From Halobacillus litoralis (GTDB taxonomy: Bacteria > Bacillota > Bacilli > Bacillales > Halobacillaceae), in the NCBI RefSeq assembly GCF_009856415.1, contig NZ_WMEZ01000006.1, positions 124,001-188,000 on the forward strand: DNA of 64,000 bases. Reading direction: 5' to 3'. This document shows, piece after piece, positions 35,059 through 44,012 of this stretch. The position numbers and the translations under genes are program-made. Each line of letters begins with the position of its first letter. The first letter of the stretch is position 1. Below the pieces are notes generated by a model that worked only from the letters and a program-made list of their open reading frames with translations, was not told where the DNA came from and did not search any database.

Positions 35059-35953
35059 ATGAAGCTGTTACAGCTTCTTTCGGTTGTACTCTTTCAAGAT
35101 TGTCGAGTACATGCTTTTCTTCTTTTTCTGAAAGAGGCAGGAGGGGAAGACGGACACCACCAACCTCCACACCCTTGGCATTAAGCGCCGCTTTGACCGG
35201 GGACGGGCTTGGTGCCGAGAAGATGGCATGCATCACAGGAACAAGCTTTTGGTGAAGGCGGGCGGCATAAGCAAAATCGCCCTCTCGGAAACTCTGGATC
35301 ATCTGCTGCATTTCATTTCCGATCACATGGGAGGAAACGGAAACGATTCCTGTACCTCCGATGGATACGAATGGAAGTGTATTGGAGTCCTCACCACTGT
35401 ACACAGAAAAATCATCGGATGTTTCACGGATGATCTCCGTCGCCGCATCAAGATCGCCGCTTGCTTCCTTGATCGAAACGATATTTTTGATTTGAGATAA
35501 GCGAATGACGGTCGCCGGCTCCATGTTGATGACGCTTCTGCCTGGGATGTTGTAAAGCATCACGGGAAGCGATGTAGATTTGGCAATTGTAGAGAAGTGC
35601 TGGTAAAGACCTTCTTGGGTTGGTTTATTGTAATAAGGAGTTACGAGCATGACGGCGTCAACACCGATTTCCTCAGCTTTTTCAGTCAAACGGATGGACG
35701 CTCTCGTATTGTTGGATCCGGTACCTGCAATAACAGGAACTCTTCCGTCCACGACTTCAACAACGAATTTGAAAAGGCTCACTTTCTCTTCTGTTGTCAA
35801 TGTTGGTGATTCACCTGTGGTTCCTGCAATGACAAGGCCATCCGAACCATTCTCGATCAAGTGGTTGACTAACGCTCGTGTTGCATCAAAATCAATGTTT
35901 TCTTCGCTGTCAAAAGGGGTCACCATCGCTGTTAATACTTGGCCGAAATTCAT
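35057..35953 (-). CDS. dapA: 4-hydroxy-tetrahydrodipicolinate synthase
   Basis: Condenses pyruvate with aspartate semialdehyde, the first committed step towards diaminopimelate and lysine. It has 298 residues and a TIM-barrel fold. The substrate-binding GTTGESPTL is near residues 44-52. The tyrosine region is TPYYNKPTQEG, and the Schiff-base lysine lies in IVSIKEASGDL. It is alone, away from dapG/asd, and sits behind a lysine riboswitch. The start is the ATG 9 nt after AAAGGTG; a GTG four codons earlier coincides with that site. Confidence 0.96.
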   Translation of the reverse strand: MNFGQVLTAMVTPFDSEENIDFDATRALVNHLIENGSDGLVIAGTTGESPTLTTEEKVSLFKFVVEVVDGRVPVIAGTGSNNTRASIRLTEKAEEIGVDAVMLVTPYYNKPTQEGLYQHFSTIAKSTSLPVMLYNIPGRSVINMEPATVIRLSQIKNIVSIKEASGDLDAATEIIRETSDDFSVYSGEDSNTLPFVSIGGTGIVSVSSHVIGNEMQQMIQSFREGDFAYAARLHQKLVPVMHAIFSAPSPSPVKAALNAKGVEVGGVRLPLLPLSEKEEKHVLDNLERVQPKEAVTAS

Positions 35954-36017
35954 AACCTCACACACCTTTGTTTAGAATTTTGAATACGTTCGAGGCTGTG
36001 AGGGCTACGGCAGTCAA

Positions 36018-36056
36018 AATAAAAACGGCAACAACGAGGGCTTCGCTGCTGCCGTA
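36018..36056 (-). terminator. Riboswitch expression-platform terminator of dapA
   Basis: On the minus strand ACGGCAGCAGCGA pairs with TCGTTGTTGCCGT and is followed by TTTTATTTT. The downstream sequence GACTGCCGTAG can pair with the terminator's 5' flank CTACGGCAG, which may be part of the switch. Confidence 0.85.
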
Positions 36057-36076
36057 GAAACTTTTAACCGTTCCTG

Positions 36077-36253
36077 CGTAAGATAGCCCTCCATATAGTT
36101 TCCTATATGACAGTCCTGTACTTGTTCAGCAGCAGAACCAGCATCAGGGAGATGAGATCCCTTTCGCTTCGGCAATTTCCCCTTTCCACTTTCATCTCAG
36201 GAGCTCATTCTCCTCCGACAAGTGTACTCATGTCATTGCACCTCTATCCTTAC
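36077..36253 (-). ncRNA. Lysine riboswitch (L box) controlling dapA
   Basis: On the minus strand the aptamer opens with GTAAGGATAGAGGTGCAA. It continues with the loop-E/kink-turn block (ATGAGTACACTTG, GGAGGAG), AGTGGAAAGGGG and TTGCCGAAGCG, and closes the P1 stem with GGGCTATCTTACG. These are the hallmarks and order of the L-box aptamer. A terminator follows, so lysine should switch dapA off by premature termination. Confidence 0.93.
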
Positions 36254-36404
36254 TTCAAAATCATTTGAAATAAGAAAATATTTAGTTAGTTAAAGATTAT
36301 CAAAAAAGTTTTAATCTTACAAGTGGAAAGACAAGGGAACTAACAATTCGACAAAATCTCTGATATTCATATCTTAAGCAAACTGGCAGGATTGTGTAAG
36401 ACTC

Positions 36405-36730
36405 AGTTTCGAGACTTTTGTGGGGGTTTAGGGGCTCCGGGAAAAGGTTCGCTTTCCGTGGGCGAGTGATGAGCCTCCTCGAGCTAACGCTCTGCGGGGT
36501 CTCACCTACCACGCACTTCCTCTTGGATATCCAGTTCCGGCGCCTAGCGGCTAGTGAGACTTCCCTCGCTTCTGTACGATAAGTCAACATCGAATCGCTC
36601 CGCTCTTCGTGTTTCCTTTATCTCCGCCAGCTCAGTCCAGTCCATACCCCGCTGACCAAGGCGCCTGCACACTTAAGGTAGGAGTCTCACCGTTTCCCTC
36701 CGTCCCTTTACCAAATGAGGTTCTCGAAAT
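36405..36730 (-). repeat. Palindromic intergenic repeat, copy A, with nested second repeat
   Basis: The ends are AGTTTCGAGA and TTCTCGAAAT. The core reads as the reverse complement of copies B and E (GAGCCTCCTCG, GGGGTCTCACC, GGAGTCTCACCG blocks). It is longer than they are because a different repeat of about 145 bp is inserted at roughly 36528-36672. Confidence 0.8.
36528..36672. repeat. Second-type repeat nested in copy A
   Basis: It starts ATCCAGTTCCGGCGCCTAG and ends GACCAAGGCGCCTGCACAC. These are inverted-repeat ends around GGCGCC, a format common in Bacillaceae intergenic regions. It interrupts the larger palindromic repeat. Confidence 0.65.
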
Positions 36731-36800
36731 CCCACTTATAGTAACCTGCCTAGTTGTGTTGTGAAATCCTGCTTAATCTGCGTCGATATAGGATTCTTAA

Positions 36801-37027
36801 CCATAAAAGCTCTTATTACTGGAAGGTAGTTTCGAGAATCTCTTCCGGCAAGTGGGCGGAGGGGGATGGCGAGACTCCTGCGGGAAAAAAGTGCAGGGTG
36901 AGACCCCACAGGACGCAGTCCGAGGAGGCTCACCGCGCTCCCGCGGAAAGCGAGCTATTCCCCGCAGCCCCCATCCACTCAACAAAAGTCTCGAAACTGG
37001 GTCTTCCACAACCGGGAGCTTTTGTGG
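36801..37027 (+). repeat. Palindromic intergenic repeat, copy B
   Basis: The core is 171 bp (36828-36998) between AGTTTCGAGA and TCTCGAAACT. It contains GGCGAGACTCCTGCGGG, GGTGAGACCCC, GAGGAGGCTCACCG and GGAAAGCGA blocks. An outer inverted pair extends it: CATAAAAGCTC on the left and GAGCTTTTGTGG on the right. Confidence 0.85.
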
Positions 37028-37140
37028 AAGAGTAGATATCAGCCTCGAGGCGGATGAAGATTCATTCTCCGGCACATCGATGATGACGTCGACCTTTTAT
37101 ACAATGGAATTAACCAATAATAACCGAAGGTGTGATTCAA

Positions 37141-38400
37141 ATGGCAGTCAATGAAATGGCGTTGCAACAGTCAGAAACGGAACCGAAAGAGCTTCCCTCC
37201 ATATTCAAGAATCGAAACTTTTTGCTGCTTTGGGGAGCAGCGCTCTTATCAAGTTTTGGCATTTCTTTTTTTCTTTTCTCGCAAAGCTGGTATGTCGTCA
37301 ATGTTTTAGGTTTAGAGGCTTCACTTGGCATTCTGTATATCGCTGTCAGTATCCCGCGTGTGCTTTTTATGATTATCAGTGGCACGGTGGCGGATCGCTT
37401 TGATAAAACGAAAATTATGTTCATGTCTGATTTTATCCGTGGATTGCTTCTCGTCGGTCTCGTCGTCTGGTTTATTTTCGGAGGCATTACTTTATGGACG
37501 TTCGTGACGTTCGCCTTTTTCTTCGGTATTCTGGATGCTTTTTTCTGGGCAGCCGAAAGTGCCGTTATTCCTTCGATCATTCATAAAGACAATCTGACAA
37601 GAGGGAATTCGATTATCCAGATGACCAACCAGACGTCTTTCATTCTCGCTCCTATGCTTGCCGGGGTCATCATTGCTTTTGGAAACTATGAAATTGTGTT
37701 TGCGACAACGGCGGTTATGCTCATTGTGGCAAGTGTTCTCATTTTCTTCATGCGTGTACCCAGGGTGAAAGAAGAATCGGAGGATCAGAAGAGGTTTTGG
37801 GATGATTTTAAGGAAGGGCTGCTTTACGTGAAGAATTCCCGTGTCATATCCCTTGTCGTTCTGACGACGATCTTCATGAATCTCTTTTTGGTCGGACCTT
37901 TGACGATGGGACTTCCGTTGTTTGTGAAGACCATTTTAGAAGGGACGGCCATGGATTTCAGCTTTCTTGAAGCCGGTTTGGCTGTGGGGATGCTGCTGGG
38001 TTCGACCGTGGTGGGTGTGTTGAATGTGAAAAAGAACCGAGGGAAAATTGGTATTCTGGCTCTAGTCATTGCAGGGATGGCATTTACAGGACTCAGCTTC
38101 ACAACTGAACTTTGGATGAGTATTCTATGTCTCGGAATCTTTGGATTCGCCTTATCGGGTTCCAACATACCATTCATTGCAGCGATCCAGAGTTTAATTG
38201 AAGAGAAGATGTTGGGGCGGGTCATGGGGCTTATTTCGCTCGCCTCCATGGGACTGATCCCTGTCAGCTATGCCATAACATCAGGGGTTTTAGCTTTCGG
38301 CGTTTCCATCCATCACATTATGGCAGTCGGTGCGATTTTAGTAACCTTGTACTCTGCGTTCATTTTCTTCAGATTTAAAGAGTTAAGAGAAATTGAATGA
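37141..38400 (+). CDS. MFS transporter (MFS_3/EntS-like)
   Basis: A 419-residue protein with about 12 helices. The start is the ATG 8 nt after AAGGTG. The loop 2-3 motif is ISGTVADRFDKTKIMFMSDF, as in the exporter at 7609. The two proteins share the same subfamily layout (NRNFLLLWGAALLSSFGISFFLFSQSW; helix 4-5 AAESAVIPSIIHKDNLTRGNSI). It is probably an efflux pump of unknown substrate. There is no adjacent regulator. The nearest upstream sequence is palindromic repeat copy B, ending about 110 bp before the start. Confidence 0.87.
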   Translation: MAVNEMALQQSETEPKELPSIFKNRNFLLLWGAALLSSFGISFFLFSQSWYVVNVLGLEASLGILYIAVSIPRVLFMIISGTVADRFDKTKIMFMSDFIRGLLLVGLVVWFIFGGITLWTFVTFAFFFGILDAFFWAAESAVIPSIIHKDNLTRGNSIIQMTNQTSFILAPMLAGVIIAFGNYEIVFATTAVMLIVASVLIFFMRVPRVKEESEDQKRFWDDFKEGLLYVKNSRVISLVVLTTIFMNLFLVGPLTMGLPLFVKTILEGTAMDFSFLEAGLAVGMLLGSTVVGVLNVKKNRGKIGILALVIAGMAFTGLSFTTELWMSILCLGIFGFALSGSNIPFIAAIQSLIEEKMLGRVMGLISLASMGLIPVSYAITSGVLAFGVSIHHIMAVGAILVTLYSAFIFFRFKELREIE

Positions 38401-38433
38401 GCATAAAAATCTAGGACTTACGAAAGGAACAGC

Positions 38434-38461
38434 TTTAGGGAACGCTCCTTACTTCCGATAA
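38434..38461 (+). promoter_or_regulatory. Possible sigma-D promoter of the chemoreceptor gene
   Basis: TTCCGATAA (38453-38461) matches the sigma-D -10 GCCGATAT well. The -35 position 15 nt upstream reads TTTA rather than TAAA, so support is partial. Confidence 0.45.
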
Positions 38462-38494
38462 AAGAATAAAGGAAAAATACGGTAGAGGAGCGTT
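38441..38494 (+). promoter_or_regulatory. Leader hairpin sequestering the chemoreceptor ribosome binding site
   Basis: AACGCTCCT(TAC) pairs with (GTAG)AGGAGCGTT around a 30-36 nt loop. The right arm is the AGAGGAG ribosome binding site, and a TTTTT run follows just before the ATG at 38499. Confidence 0.6.
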
Positions 38495-38498
38495 TTTC

Positions 38499-40178
38499 AT
38501 GAAAAGTCTTAAAAAAAGGATCTTATTATCTTTTTCAGTGGTCATCATGTTGACGGTCATTTTAAGCACCTTCAACTTTCTTGCCACAAAATACACAAAT
38601 GATCGTACCCAGGATATGGTGGACCATCAGCTTCCATTGCTTATTGCTGATGAAAAATTAGCCTTGAACCTATCTCAGCGAATCGCACTGACAAGAGCCT
38701 ACGTACTTTTTGAAGATGAAAGTTATCGCGAACAGTTTAACGAATATACACGAGAAAGTGTGGAGATTCAGGAAGAACTGTTGAGCATGTCTAATTCCGA
38801 TGAAGCAGAACGCCTCGTGGAAGAAAGCAATCAATGGAGACAAATGGTTCAAAATGAAGTTTTCAACCGTTTTGACAGTGGGAACGAGGACGCAGCTCTT
38901 CAAGCAATGAAGGATAAAGTGACCCCTCTTGGTCAGGGAGTCATGGAAGGGTTTGAAAACATGGCGTTGCAGCGTGAACAAATGATGGAGGAGGAAGGAC
39001 AAAACATCCTTCAAGCCGGAAATACGATGATGATCATCGGTAGCATGGTTTCACTCGCTTCCATCATTATTGGTATTGCATTTGCGCTTGTTATTGCGAA
39101 CCGCATAACGAATCCGATAAAAAAAGTAGTGGAGCGCATGAAACAGATTTCAAAGGGAGACATCAGTCAAGAACCGGTTCATGTGAAGTCAAAAGACGAA
39201 ATCGGACAGCTAGCGGATGCGACGAACGACATGCAGCGTTCACTGAATGAAGTGATCCAGTCTGTTTCTTTCACTTCAGATCGAGTATCCGGGCAAAGTG
39301 AAGCATTGACTCAGTCAGCCTATGAAGTGAGAGAAGGCAGTGAACAAATCGCGTCGACAATGCAAGAGTTGTCTTCAGGGGCAGAGTCACAGGCGAATGG
39401 AGCGACCCACCTTTCTGATCAAATGCGCACGTTCGGTGAAAAAATCCAAGAAGCGGACGCAAGTGGCGAGGCGATATCAGAAACATCGAATGAAGTTCTG
39501 GCAATGACGGATAAAGGACGCGAATCGATGCAGCGTGCGGTTGCGCAAATGCATGCGATTGACAGCATCGTGAAGGAATCCACCGAAAAAGTAAAAGGAT
39601 TGGATCTTCAATCCAAAGAAATTTCCAAGCTTGTGCGGGTCATTGAAGACATTGCCGATCAGACGAACCTCTTATCTTTGAATGCCGCTATTGAAGCTGC
39701 GCGTGCAGGGGAACATGGAAAAGGGTTTGCCGTCGTGGCTGACGAAGTAAGGAAGCTTGCTGAACAAGTCACAAGCTCTGTGGGTGATATTACAGGAATT
39801 GTTGAAGGGATTCAAAAAGAAACAGGAAGTGTCGTCACTTCTCTCGAAACGGGAAACATGGAAGTAGATCAAGGTTCGAAGCAGATGAAAGAGACAGGCG
39901 CAGCGTTTGATGGAATCAATCGTTCCGTTTCAGAAATGGTCGCTAAAATTCAGAACATCTCTGCGCATTTGAAAGAGGTTGCTGAAAACAGCATGCAGAT
40001 GAACCATTCCATTGAGGAAATTGCTTCAATTACAGAAGAATCGGCCGCAGGTGTTGAACAGGCGGCTGCCTCTGCCCAGCAGTCCAACAGTTCCATGGAA
40101 GAAGTGTCTCAGACGGCTGAAGACTTATCAAACCTTGCTGAGCAATTAAATGAACAAGTGCGGCGTTTCAAGCTGTAA
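38499..40178 (+). CDS. Methyl-accepting chemotaxis protein
   Basis: A 559-residue transmembrane chemoreceptor. TM1 is about 8-30. The extracytoplasmic four-helix-bundle (4HB_MCP) sensor is about 31-172. TM2 is about 173-197 ([24 protein letters not shown]). HAMP is about 198-250 ([21 protein letters not shown]). The signalling hairpin follows, with the conserved tip [43 protein letters not shown]. Glutamine/glutamate pairs suitable for methylation flank the tip. The ligand is unknown. It is monocistronic with its own terminator. Confidence 0.94.
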   Translation: MKSLKKRILLSFSVVIMLTVILSTFNFLATKYTNDRTQDMVDHQLPLLIADEKLALNLSQRIALTRAYVLFEDESYREQFNEYTRESVEIQEELLSMSNSDEAERLVEESNQWRQMVQNEVFNRFDSGNEDAALQAMKDKVTPLGQGVMEGFENMALQREQMMEEEGQNILQAGNTMMIIGSMVSLASIIIGIAFALVIANRITNPIKKVVERMKQISKGDISQEPVHVKSKDEIGQLADATNDMQRSLNEVIQSVSFTSDRVSGQSEALTQSAYEVREGSEQIASTMQELSSGAESQANGATHLSDQMRTFGEKIQEADASGEAISETSNEVLAMTDKGRESMQRAVAQMHAIDSIVKESTEKVKGLDLQSKEISKLVRVIEDIADQTNLLSLNAAIEAARAGEHGKGFAVVADEVRKLAEQVTSSVGDITGIVEGIQKETGSVVTSLETGNMEVDQGSKQMKETGAAFDGINRSVSEMVAKIQNISAHLKEVAENSMQMNHSIEEIASITEESAAGVEQAAASAQQSNSSMEEVSQTAEDLSNLAEQLNEQVRRFKL

Positions 40179-40182
40179 ATAA

Positions 40183-40211
40183 GAAACCTCGCTAAAAGGG
40201 CGAGGTTTTTT
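40183..40211 (+). terminator. Intrinsic terminator of the chemoreceptor gene
   Basis: AACCTCGC-N7-GCGAGGTT is followed by TTTT. Confidence 0.88.
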
Positions 40212-40344
40212 CACGTCATATAATAAAAGATTAGCATATAAATTTTTTAATGTGTGAGTGTCGGTTAGTCTGGGAACGACCCGCCTGTAGAAAGGGAAAA
40301 TTCCACCCGACGCACCTCATTCTAGTGATTGTTCCAGAGAGGGA

Positions 40345-40953
40345 TCAACGGGATTTTTTATACCAGCCTTTTTCTTTGAATCTGGATATGGCTTCGATGC
40401 GGTTGCTGACTTCTAATTTTTCTAAAATGACGGAAACGTAGTTGCGGACGGTTCCCGGGGTGATGAATAGCTCTTGAGAGATGTCTTTGGTGTTTTTCCC
40501 GTCTGCCATCAGTTGAATTACCTCGCGCTCACGTTCTGTTAAAGGGTTTTGTTGAGTGAACGCCAGGTCGACGAGTTCTGGGTCAAAGATGCGCTGTCCT
40601 GCGGTGATTTTTCGAATGGCTGTGGCGAGTTCCTCACTAGGACTGTCTTTTAGTAAATATCCACTGACGCCGGCCCGGCGAGCGCGGTCGAAGTAGCCGG
40701 GGCGGGCGAACGTTGTCAAAATGATCACCTTGCAAGGCTCTTCATATAATTCTTCAGCGGCATCCAGTCCATCCTTTACAGGCATCTCAATATCCATGAT
40801 GCACACATCCGGTTTTAATTTTTTTACAAGCTCACAGGCTTCTTCGCCGTTTTGAGCCTGGCCTACAACTTCCATGCCGTCCTCTAAATCGAGAAGAGCT
40901 CCAAGTGCGCCTAGAAGCATGCGCTGGTCTTCGGCAATGACGATCCGGATCAT
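40345..40953 (-). CDS. desR: DesR-like response regulator (NarL/LuxR type)
   Basis: A 202-residue regulator. The receiver has D9/Q10, phospho-acceptor D54 (CIMDIEMP), T in LTTFARPGY and K in LLKDSPSEEL. The C-terminal LuxR-type helix-turn-helix is NPLTEREREVIQLMADGKNTKDISQELFITPGTVRNYVSVILEKLEV. The sequence and the des-desK-desR gene order match the B. subtilis membrane-fluidity system, in which phosphorylated DesR activates des when the membrane becomes too rigid. It is 2 bp from desK. Confidence 0.94.
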   Translation of the reverse strand: MIRIVIAEDQRMLLGALGALLDLEDGMEVVGQAQNGEEACELVKKLKPDVCIMDIEMPVKDGLDAAEELYEEPCKVIILTTFARPGYFDRARRAGVSGYLLKDSPSEELATAIRKITAGQRIFDPELVDLAFTQQNPLTEREREVIQLMADGKNTKDISQELFITPGTVRNYVSVILEKLEVSNRIEAISRFKEKGWYKKSR

Positions 40954-40955
40954 GC

Positions 40956-42086
40956 TTATCCCTCCTTTTCTTTGTTTTTAATGACGTTCGGAACGTGGAA
41001 TTGCAGTGTCGTTCCGTTATTTGATTCAATTTCAAGTTTTCCGTTTACAAATTCGAGGCGCTCGCGCATGCCTTGTAATCCATTGCCGCGAAAGGGATCC
41101 AGCGTTGCGGGGAGACCTTTTCCATCATCTTCAATACCGATAAGAATTTCAGTCGGGGATTGTTCAATGGTCACGCGGCAGGTCGTGGCTCCGCTGTGTT
41201 TCACAATATTTGTCGCTGCTTCTTTTAAGCACATGCTGAGCACATTTTCCACGAGCAGGGGGGTGTTGGTGACATGTGGATCTCCTTCGAATTGAAAGTG
41301 CATTTCTGCTGCTTCGATAATCTGCTGGACGCGGACGATTTCATCTTCGAGCTTCGTCCCTTTCATATTCGATACCATCTCCCTGACTTCCTTCAAAGCC
41401 GTCCGGGCTGTGTTACGGATATCCTCCACTTCTTTATTGGCCTTTTCCGGATGAGCCGTCATTAATTTGCGGGCGAGGTCACTTTTTAAACCGATCATTG
41501 AAAGCTTTTGCCCAAGCGTATCATGGAGATCACGTGCAATCCTTTCGCGCTCTTCAATGACCATGAGTTGCGAAATTCGTTCATTCGCATCTTCCAATTC
41601 CCCTTCGAGTTTTTGTTGTTGGTTCCGGTAGCGGACGGTAAATGGAAGGAGAATGACTCCAATCACCGTAATGATAATGAAAGGAAGGTTCGGAAACAGA
41701 GAATCAATTTGGTAAATGAATGTCGTCGTGACTGCAATCAACGTCGTCGTCAAATGGACAATATATAAAGATAAAAAGCCGCCGAGGTGTCTGATGTTTC
41801 CAATGAAATAGGCGATGAAAAGGGCGAAATAAATGTATCCGAATAAAGCCGTCATGACAATGCTGATGACGATCTCAACGCTGACCCATAAATAGACGAA
41901 TCGGCTGTTGGATATGAATGACAACCGGTAAGCGAGGAAGAAGATCAGTGTCATCAGAATGCCGAAAAGCATTTCGTACATGGATGAAGAACGGAAAATA
42001 AAGAAAAAGGGCAACAGACAAAAAATGATCCAAACGTAAATGCTGAGCCCTGTATTTTTGGGAATGATTTGATACCAGTTCTGCAC
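40956..42086 (-). CDS. desK: DesK-like membrane fluidity sensor histidine kinase
   Basis: A 376-residue kinase. The start is the GTG 7 nt after AAAGGAGGTG; longer frames begin inside des and lack a site. It has four to five N-terminal helices (about 12-165) that in DesK sense membrane thickness. A coiled linker leads to the HisKA_3 domain with phospho-His in RIARDLHDTLGQKLSMIG. The HATPase has AATNIVKHSG and GIEDDGKGLP...GNGLQGMRERL. It should act as phosphatase in fluid membranes and as kinase on cooling. Confidence 0.93.
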   Translation of the reverse strand: MQNWYQIIPKNTGLSIYVWIIFCLLPFFFIFRSSSMYEMLFGILMTLIFFLAYRLSFISNSRFVYLWVSVEIVISIVMTALFGYIYFALFIAYFIGNIRHLGGFLSLYIVHLTTTLIAVTTTFIYQIDSLFPNLPFIIITVIGVILLPFTVRYRNQQQKLEGELEDANERISQLMVIEERERIARDLHDTLGQKLSMIGLKSDLARKLMTAHPEKANKEVEDIRNTARTALKEVREMVSNMKGTKLEDEIVRVQQIIEAAEMHFQFEGDPHVTNTPLLVENVLSMCLKEAATNIVKHSGATTCRVTIEQSPTEILIGIEDDGKGLPATLDPFRGNGLQGMRERLEFVNGKLEIESNNGTTLQFHVPNVIKNKEKEG

Positions 42087-42153
42087 GTGGGTGCACCTCC
42101 TTTTTCTTAGCATAAAGGAAAAGCCCATTCGAGGGAATGGACTTTCAACTTCT

Positions 42154-43203
42154 TTATTCATCCAGGAAGCTTGGCTGCCTTTGGTCGAGCATGGCTACGC
42201 GCTTCTTTTTCAGGAGTGGTTTCACTTCCTTGAAGGATACGAATGTTTTATTTTCTGTATCATAGAGGCGGAATCGGATCGATTCAAGGCTTGTGGCCAG
42301 TGTAATCGTCGTTGCGTGTTTCAAAGGTGGTGTCTTTTCGTGCGCTTCTTCCAACGCATAGTTAGGCACCCTCGGGGCTAAATGGTGCACGTGGTGGAAG
42401 CCGATATTACCGGATACCCACTGAAGCACTTTAGGAAGCTTGTAATACGAGCTGCCATCGACGGCTGCTTTTACAAAATCCCATTCTGACTCGTCTTCGA
42501 AGTATGAATCTTCGAATTGGTGCTGTACATAGAACAACCAGATGCCCAGGATTCCTGAAACGTACAGAACTGGAATTTGAATGATTAAGAAGGCTTCCCA
42601 GCCGATCGCCCAGATGAGCAAGCTGTAAAGGGAGACAACAGCCACGTTTGTCACATACGTATTCATGCGTTCTTTCTTTTTTGCGCCTTTTCGATTGAAA
42701 CGGTTGGAGACAAGGAACAAGTAAAGTGGTCCAAAGCCAAACATGACAATTGGGTTACGATAAATGCGGTAGGCGAGTCTTTCTTTCCACGATGCTTTTA
42801 TATACTCGTCCACGGTCATGACCCAAATGTCGCCCGTGCCGCGTTTATCTAAGTTTCCACTTGTTGCATGGTGGATCGAATGGCTTCGTTTCCACTTATC
42901 AAAAGGAAACAACGTCAGGATGCCTGTGATCGTTCCTATGATGCGGTTAGCCTTTTGGCTTTTCAGGAACGACTGATGCGTACAATCATGGAAGATGATG
43001 AAAAGACGGATGACGAATCCACCAGCAATCATAGCGACTGGAACAGCAAGCCATACAGATACGGACAGACTTGCATAGGCCAATACCCACAATAAAACAA
43101 ACGGGATGACTGTATTGATCAACTGGCGGATGCCTGCTTTTGTATCAGGTTTCGCAAAGGCTGAAACGCTTTTCTTCAGCTCTCGTTGTTTATCCTTGTT
43201 CAT
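42154..43203 (-). CDS. des: Acyl-lipid fatty acid desaturase
   Basis: A membrane di-iron desaturase that puts a cis double bond into phospholipid acyl chains to restore fluidity. It has 349 residues. The three histidine boxes are HDCTH (about 85-89), HSIHH (about 121-125) and HHVHH (about 285-289). Hydrophobic helices flank them. The start is MNKDKQREL, 7 nt after GAAGGAGT. It is the first gene of des-desK-desR, with a 67-bp gap to desK. A dyad in its promoter region is the probable DesR site. Confidence 0.95.
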   Translation of the reverse strand: MNKDKQRELKKSVSAFAKPDTKAGIRQLINTVIPFVLLWVLAYASLSVSVWLAVPVAMIAGGFVIRLFIIFHDCTHQSFLKSQKANRIIGTITGILTLFPFDKWKRSHSIHHATSGNLDKRGTGDIWVMTVDEYIKASWKERLAYRIYRNPIVMFGFGPLYLFLVSNRFNRKGAKKKERMNTYVTNVAVVSLYSLLIWAIGWEAFLIIQIPVLYVSGILGIWLFYVQHQFEDSYFEDESEWDFVKAAVDGSSYYKLPKVLQWVSGNIGFHHVHHLAPRVPNYALEEAHEKTPPLKHATTITLATSLESIRFRLYDTENKTFVSFKEVKPLLKKKRVAMLDQRQPSFLDE

Positions 43204-43269
43204 AATAACGACTCCTTCATATTTCTTCATGTTACTTATGATAGGAAAAAACCCATCATTTTATAAGAC

Positions 43270-43289
43270 ATAAACGTCAGGACATTTAT
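43270..43289. promoter_or_regulatory. Candidate DesR operator upstream of des
   Basis: ATAAACGTCAGGACATTTAT is a near-palindrome (ATAAAnGTCnnGACnTTTAT), with weaker outer ATAAG/CTTAT arms. It lies about 67 bp above the des start. Confidence 0.6.
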
Positions 43290-43345
43290 ATGACACTTAT
43301 CATGGGTGTTTGTCTATTCTTAGGAGATGGAGATGAAAATCACCG

Positions 43346-43374
43346 TTAAGATAACGCTTACAATGTGATATAAT
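43346..43374 (+). promoter_or_regulatory. Sigma-A promoter of uspA
   Basis: TTAAGA, a 17-nt spacer, then TATAAT, about 40 nt above the uspA start. Confidence 0.5.
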
Positions 43375-43414
43375 GGAAGTATAAATCGATACTCTATTAT
43401 TGGAGGGTTCCCTT

Positions 43415-43849
43415 ATGACCAAGCGAATTCTAGTTGCGTACGATGGGAGTGACTTGAGTAGAGAAGCGGTATGGGAGGCAAGGAATCAGGCGTGTGAAAC
43501 GTCTAATAGGGAAATTCATATCGTTTCGGTCGTTAAACCCACAGGTCCAGCAACAAATGCTGCGGTCTCCCATAGTATCGGCGACGAAATGGCAGAGAAG
43601 CTGTCTTCTGAAATGGATGAGCTGAAAGAGCAGGTGGCTTCATCTGACGTGGGTGTTATTACAGAAGTCATCATTAATAAAGTACAAGAAAACCCTGGTA
43701 TTGGTATTTGTAAATATGCGGAGGAGCAAGCCGTGGACTTGATCATCGTCGGGAACCGTGGACTTGGGAAAGTGAAAAAAATGTTATTGGGAAGTGTGAG
43801 CAATAACGTCGTCCAGCATGCCACCTGTCCCGTACTAGTCATGAAATAA
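43415..43849 (+). CDS. Universal stress protein, UspA family
   Basis: A 144-residue cytoplasmic nucleotide-binding protein. It opens with ILVAYDGSDLSREAV, where the Asp contacts adenine. The C-terminal ATP-binding signature G-x2-G-x9-G-(S/T) is intact as GNRGLGKVKKMLLGSVSNNV, so it is the ATP-binding type. The start is the ATG 8 nt after GGAGGG. The role is general stress tolerance; a direct target is unknown. It is monocistronic, next to the rhodopsin gene on the opposite strand. Confidence 0.92.
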   Translation: MTKRILVAYDGSDLSREAVWEARNQACETSNREIHIVSVVKPTGPATNAAVSHSIGDEMAEKLSSEMDELKEQVASSDVGVITEVIINKVQENPGIGICKYAEEQAVDLIIVGNRGLGKVKKMLLGSVSNNVVQHATCPVLVMK

Positions 43850-43860
43850 AGGAAAACGAA

Positions 43861-43900
43861 GCGAAAGCCTGAAGCAACCCCTTCAGGCTTTCGTTTTTTA
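43861..43900. terminator. Intrinsic terminator of uspA
   Basis: CGAAAGCCTGAAG-N6-CTTCAGGCTTTCG is followed by TTTTTT. Confidence 0.92.
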
Positions 43901-43967
43901 TGGTCATTGAATATAGATTTTATGGATGTACTCTCGATTCCCTCATATTTTAGCTGACTTCCTTTTT

Positions 43968-43987
43968 CTGGGTGACCAGGTCATACA
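43968..43987 (-). repeat. 20-bp motif copy downstream of the rhodopsin gene
   Basis: On the minus strand TGTATGACCTGGTCACCCAG, 26 bp past the rhodopsin stop, in the same orientation as the upstream copy. It also contains the dyad TGACC-T-GGTCA. Confidence 0.65.
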
Positions 43988-44012
43988 TATATTTCCATAT
44001 GTGGTCTTTTAA

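Noticed and set aside
36300-37130. Short open frames within the palindromic repeats
   Set aside because: They arise from GC-rich repeat arms and have no ribosome binding sites or conserved composition.
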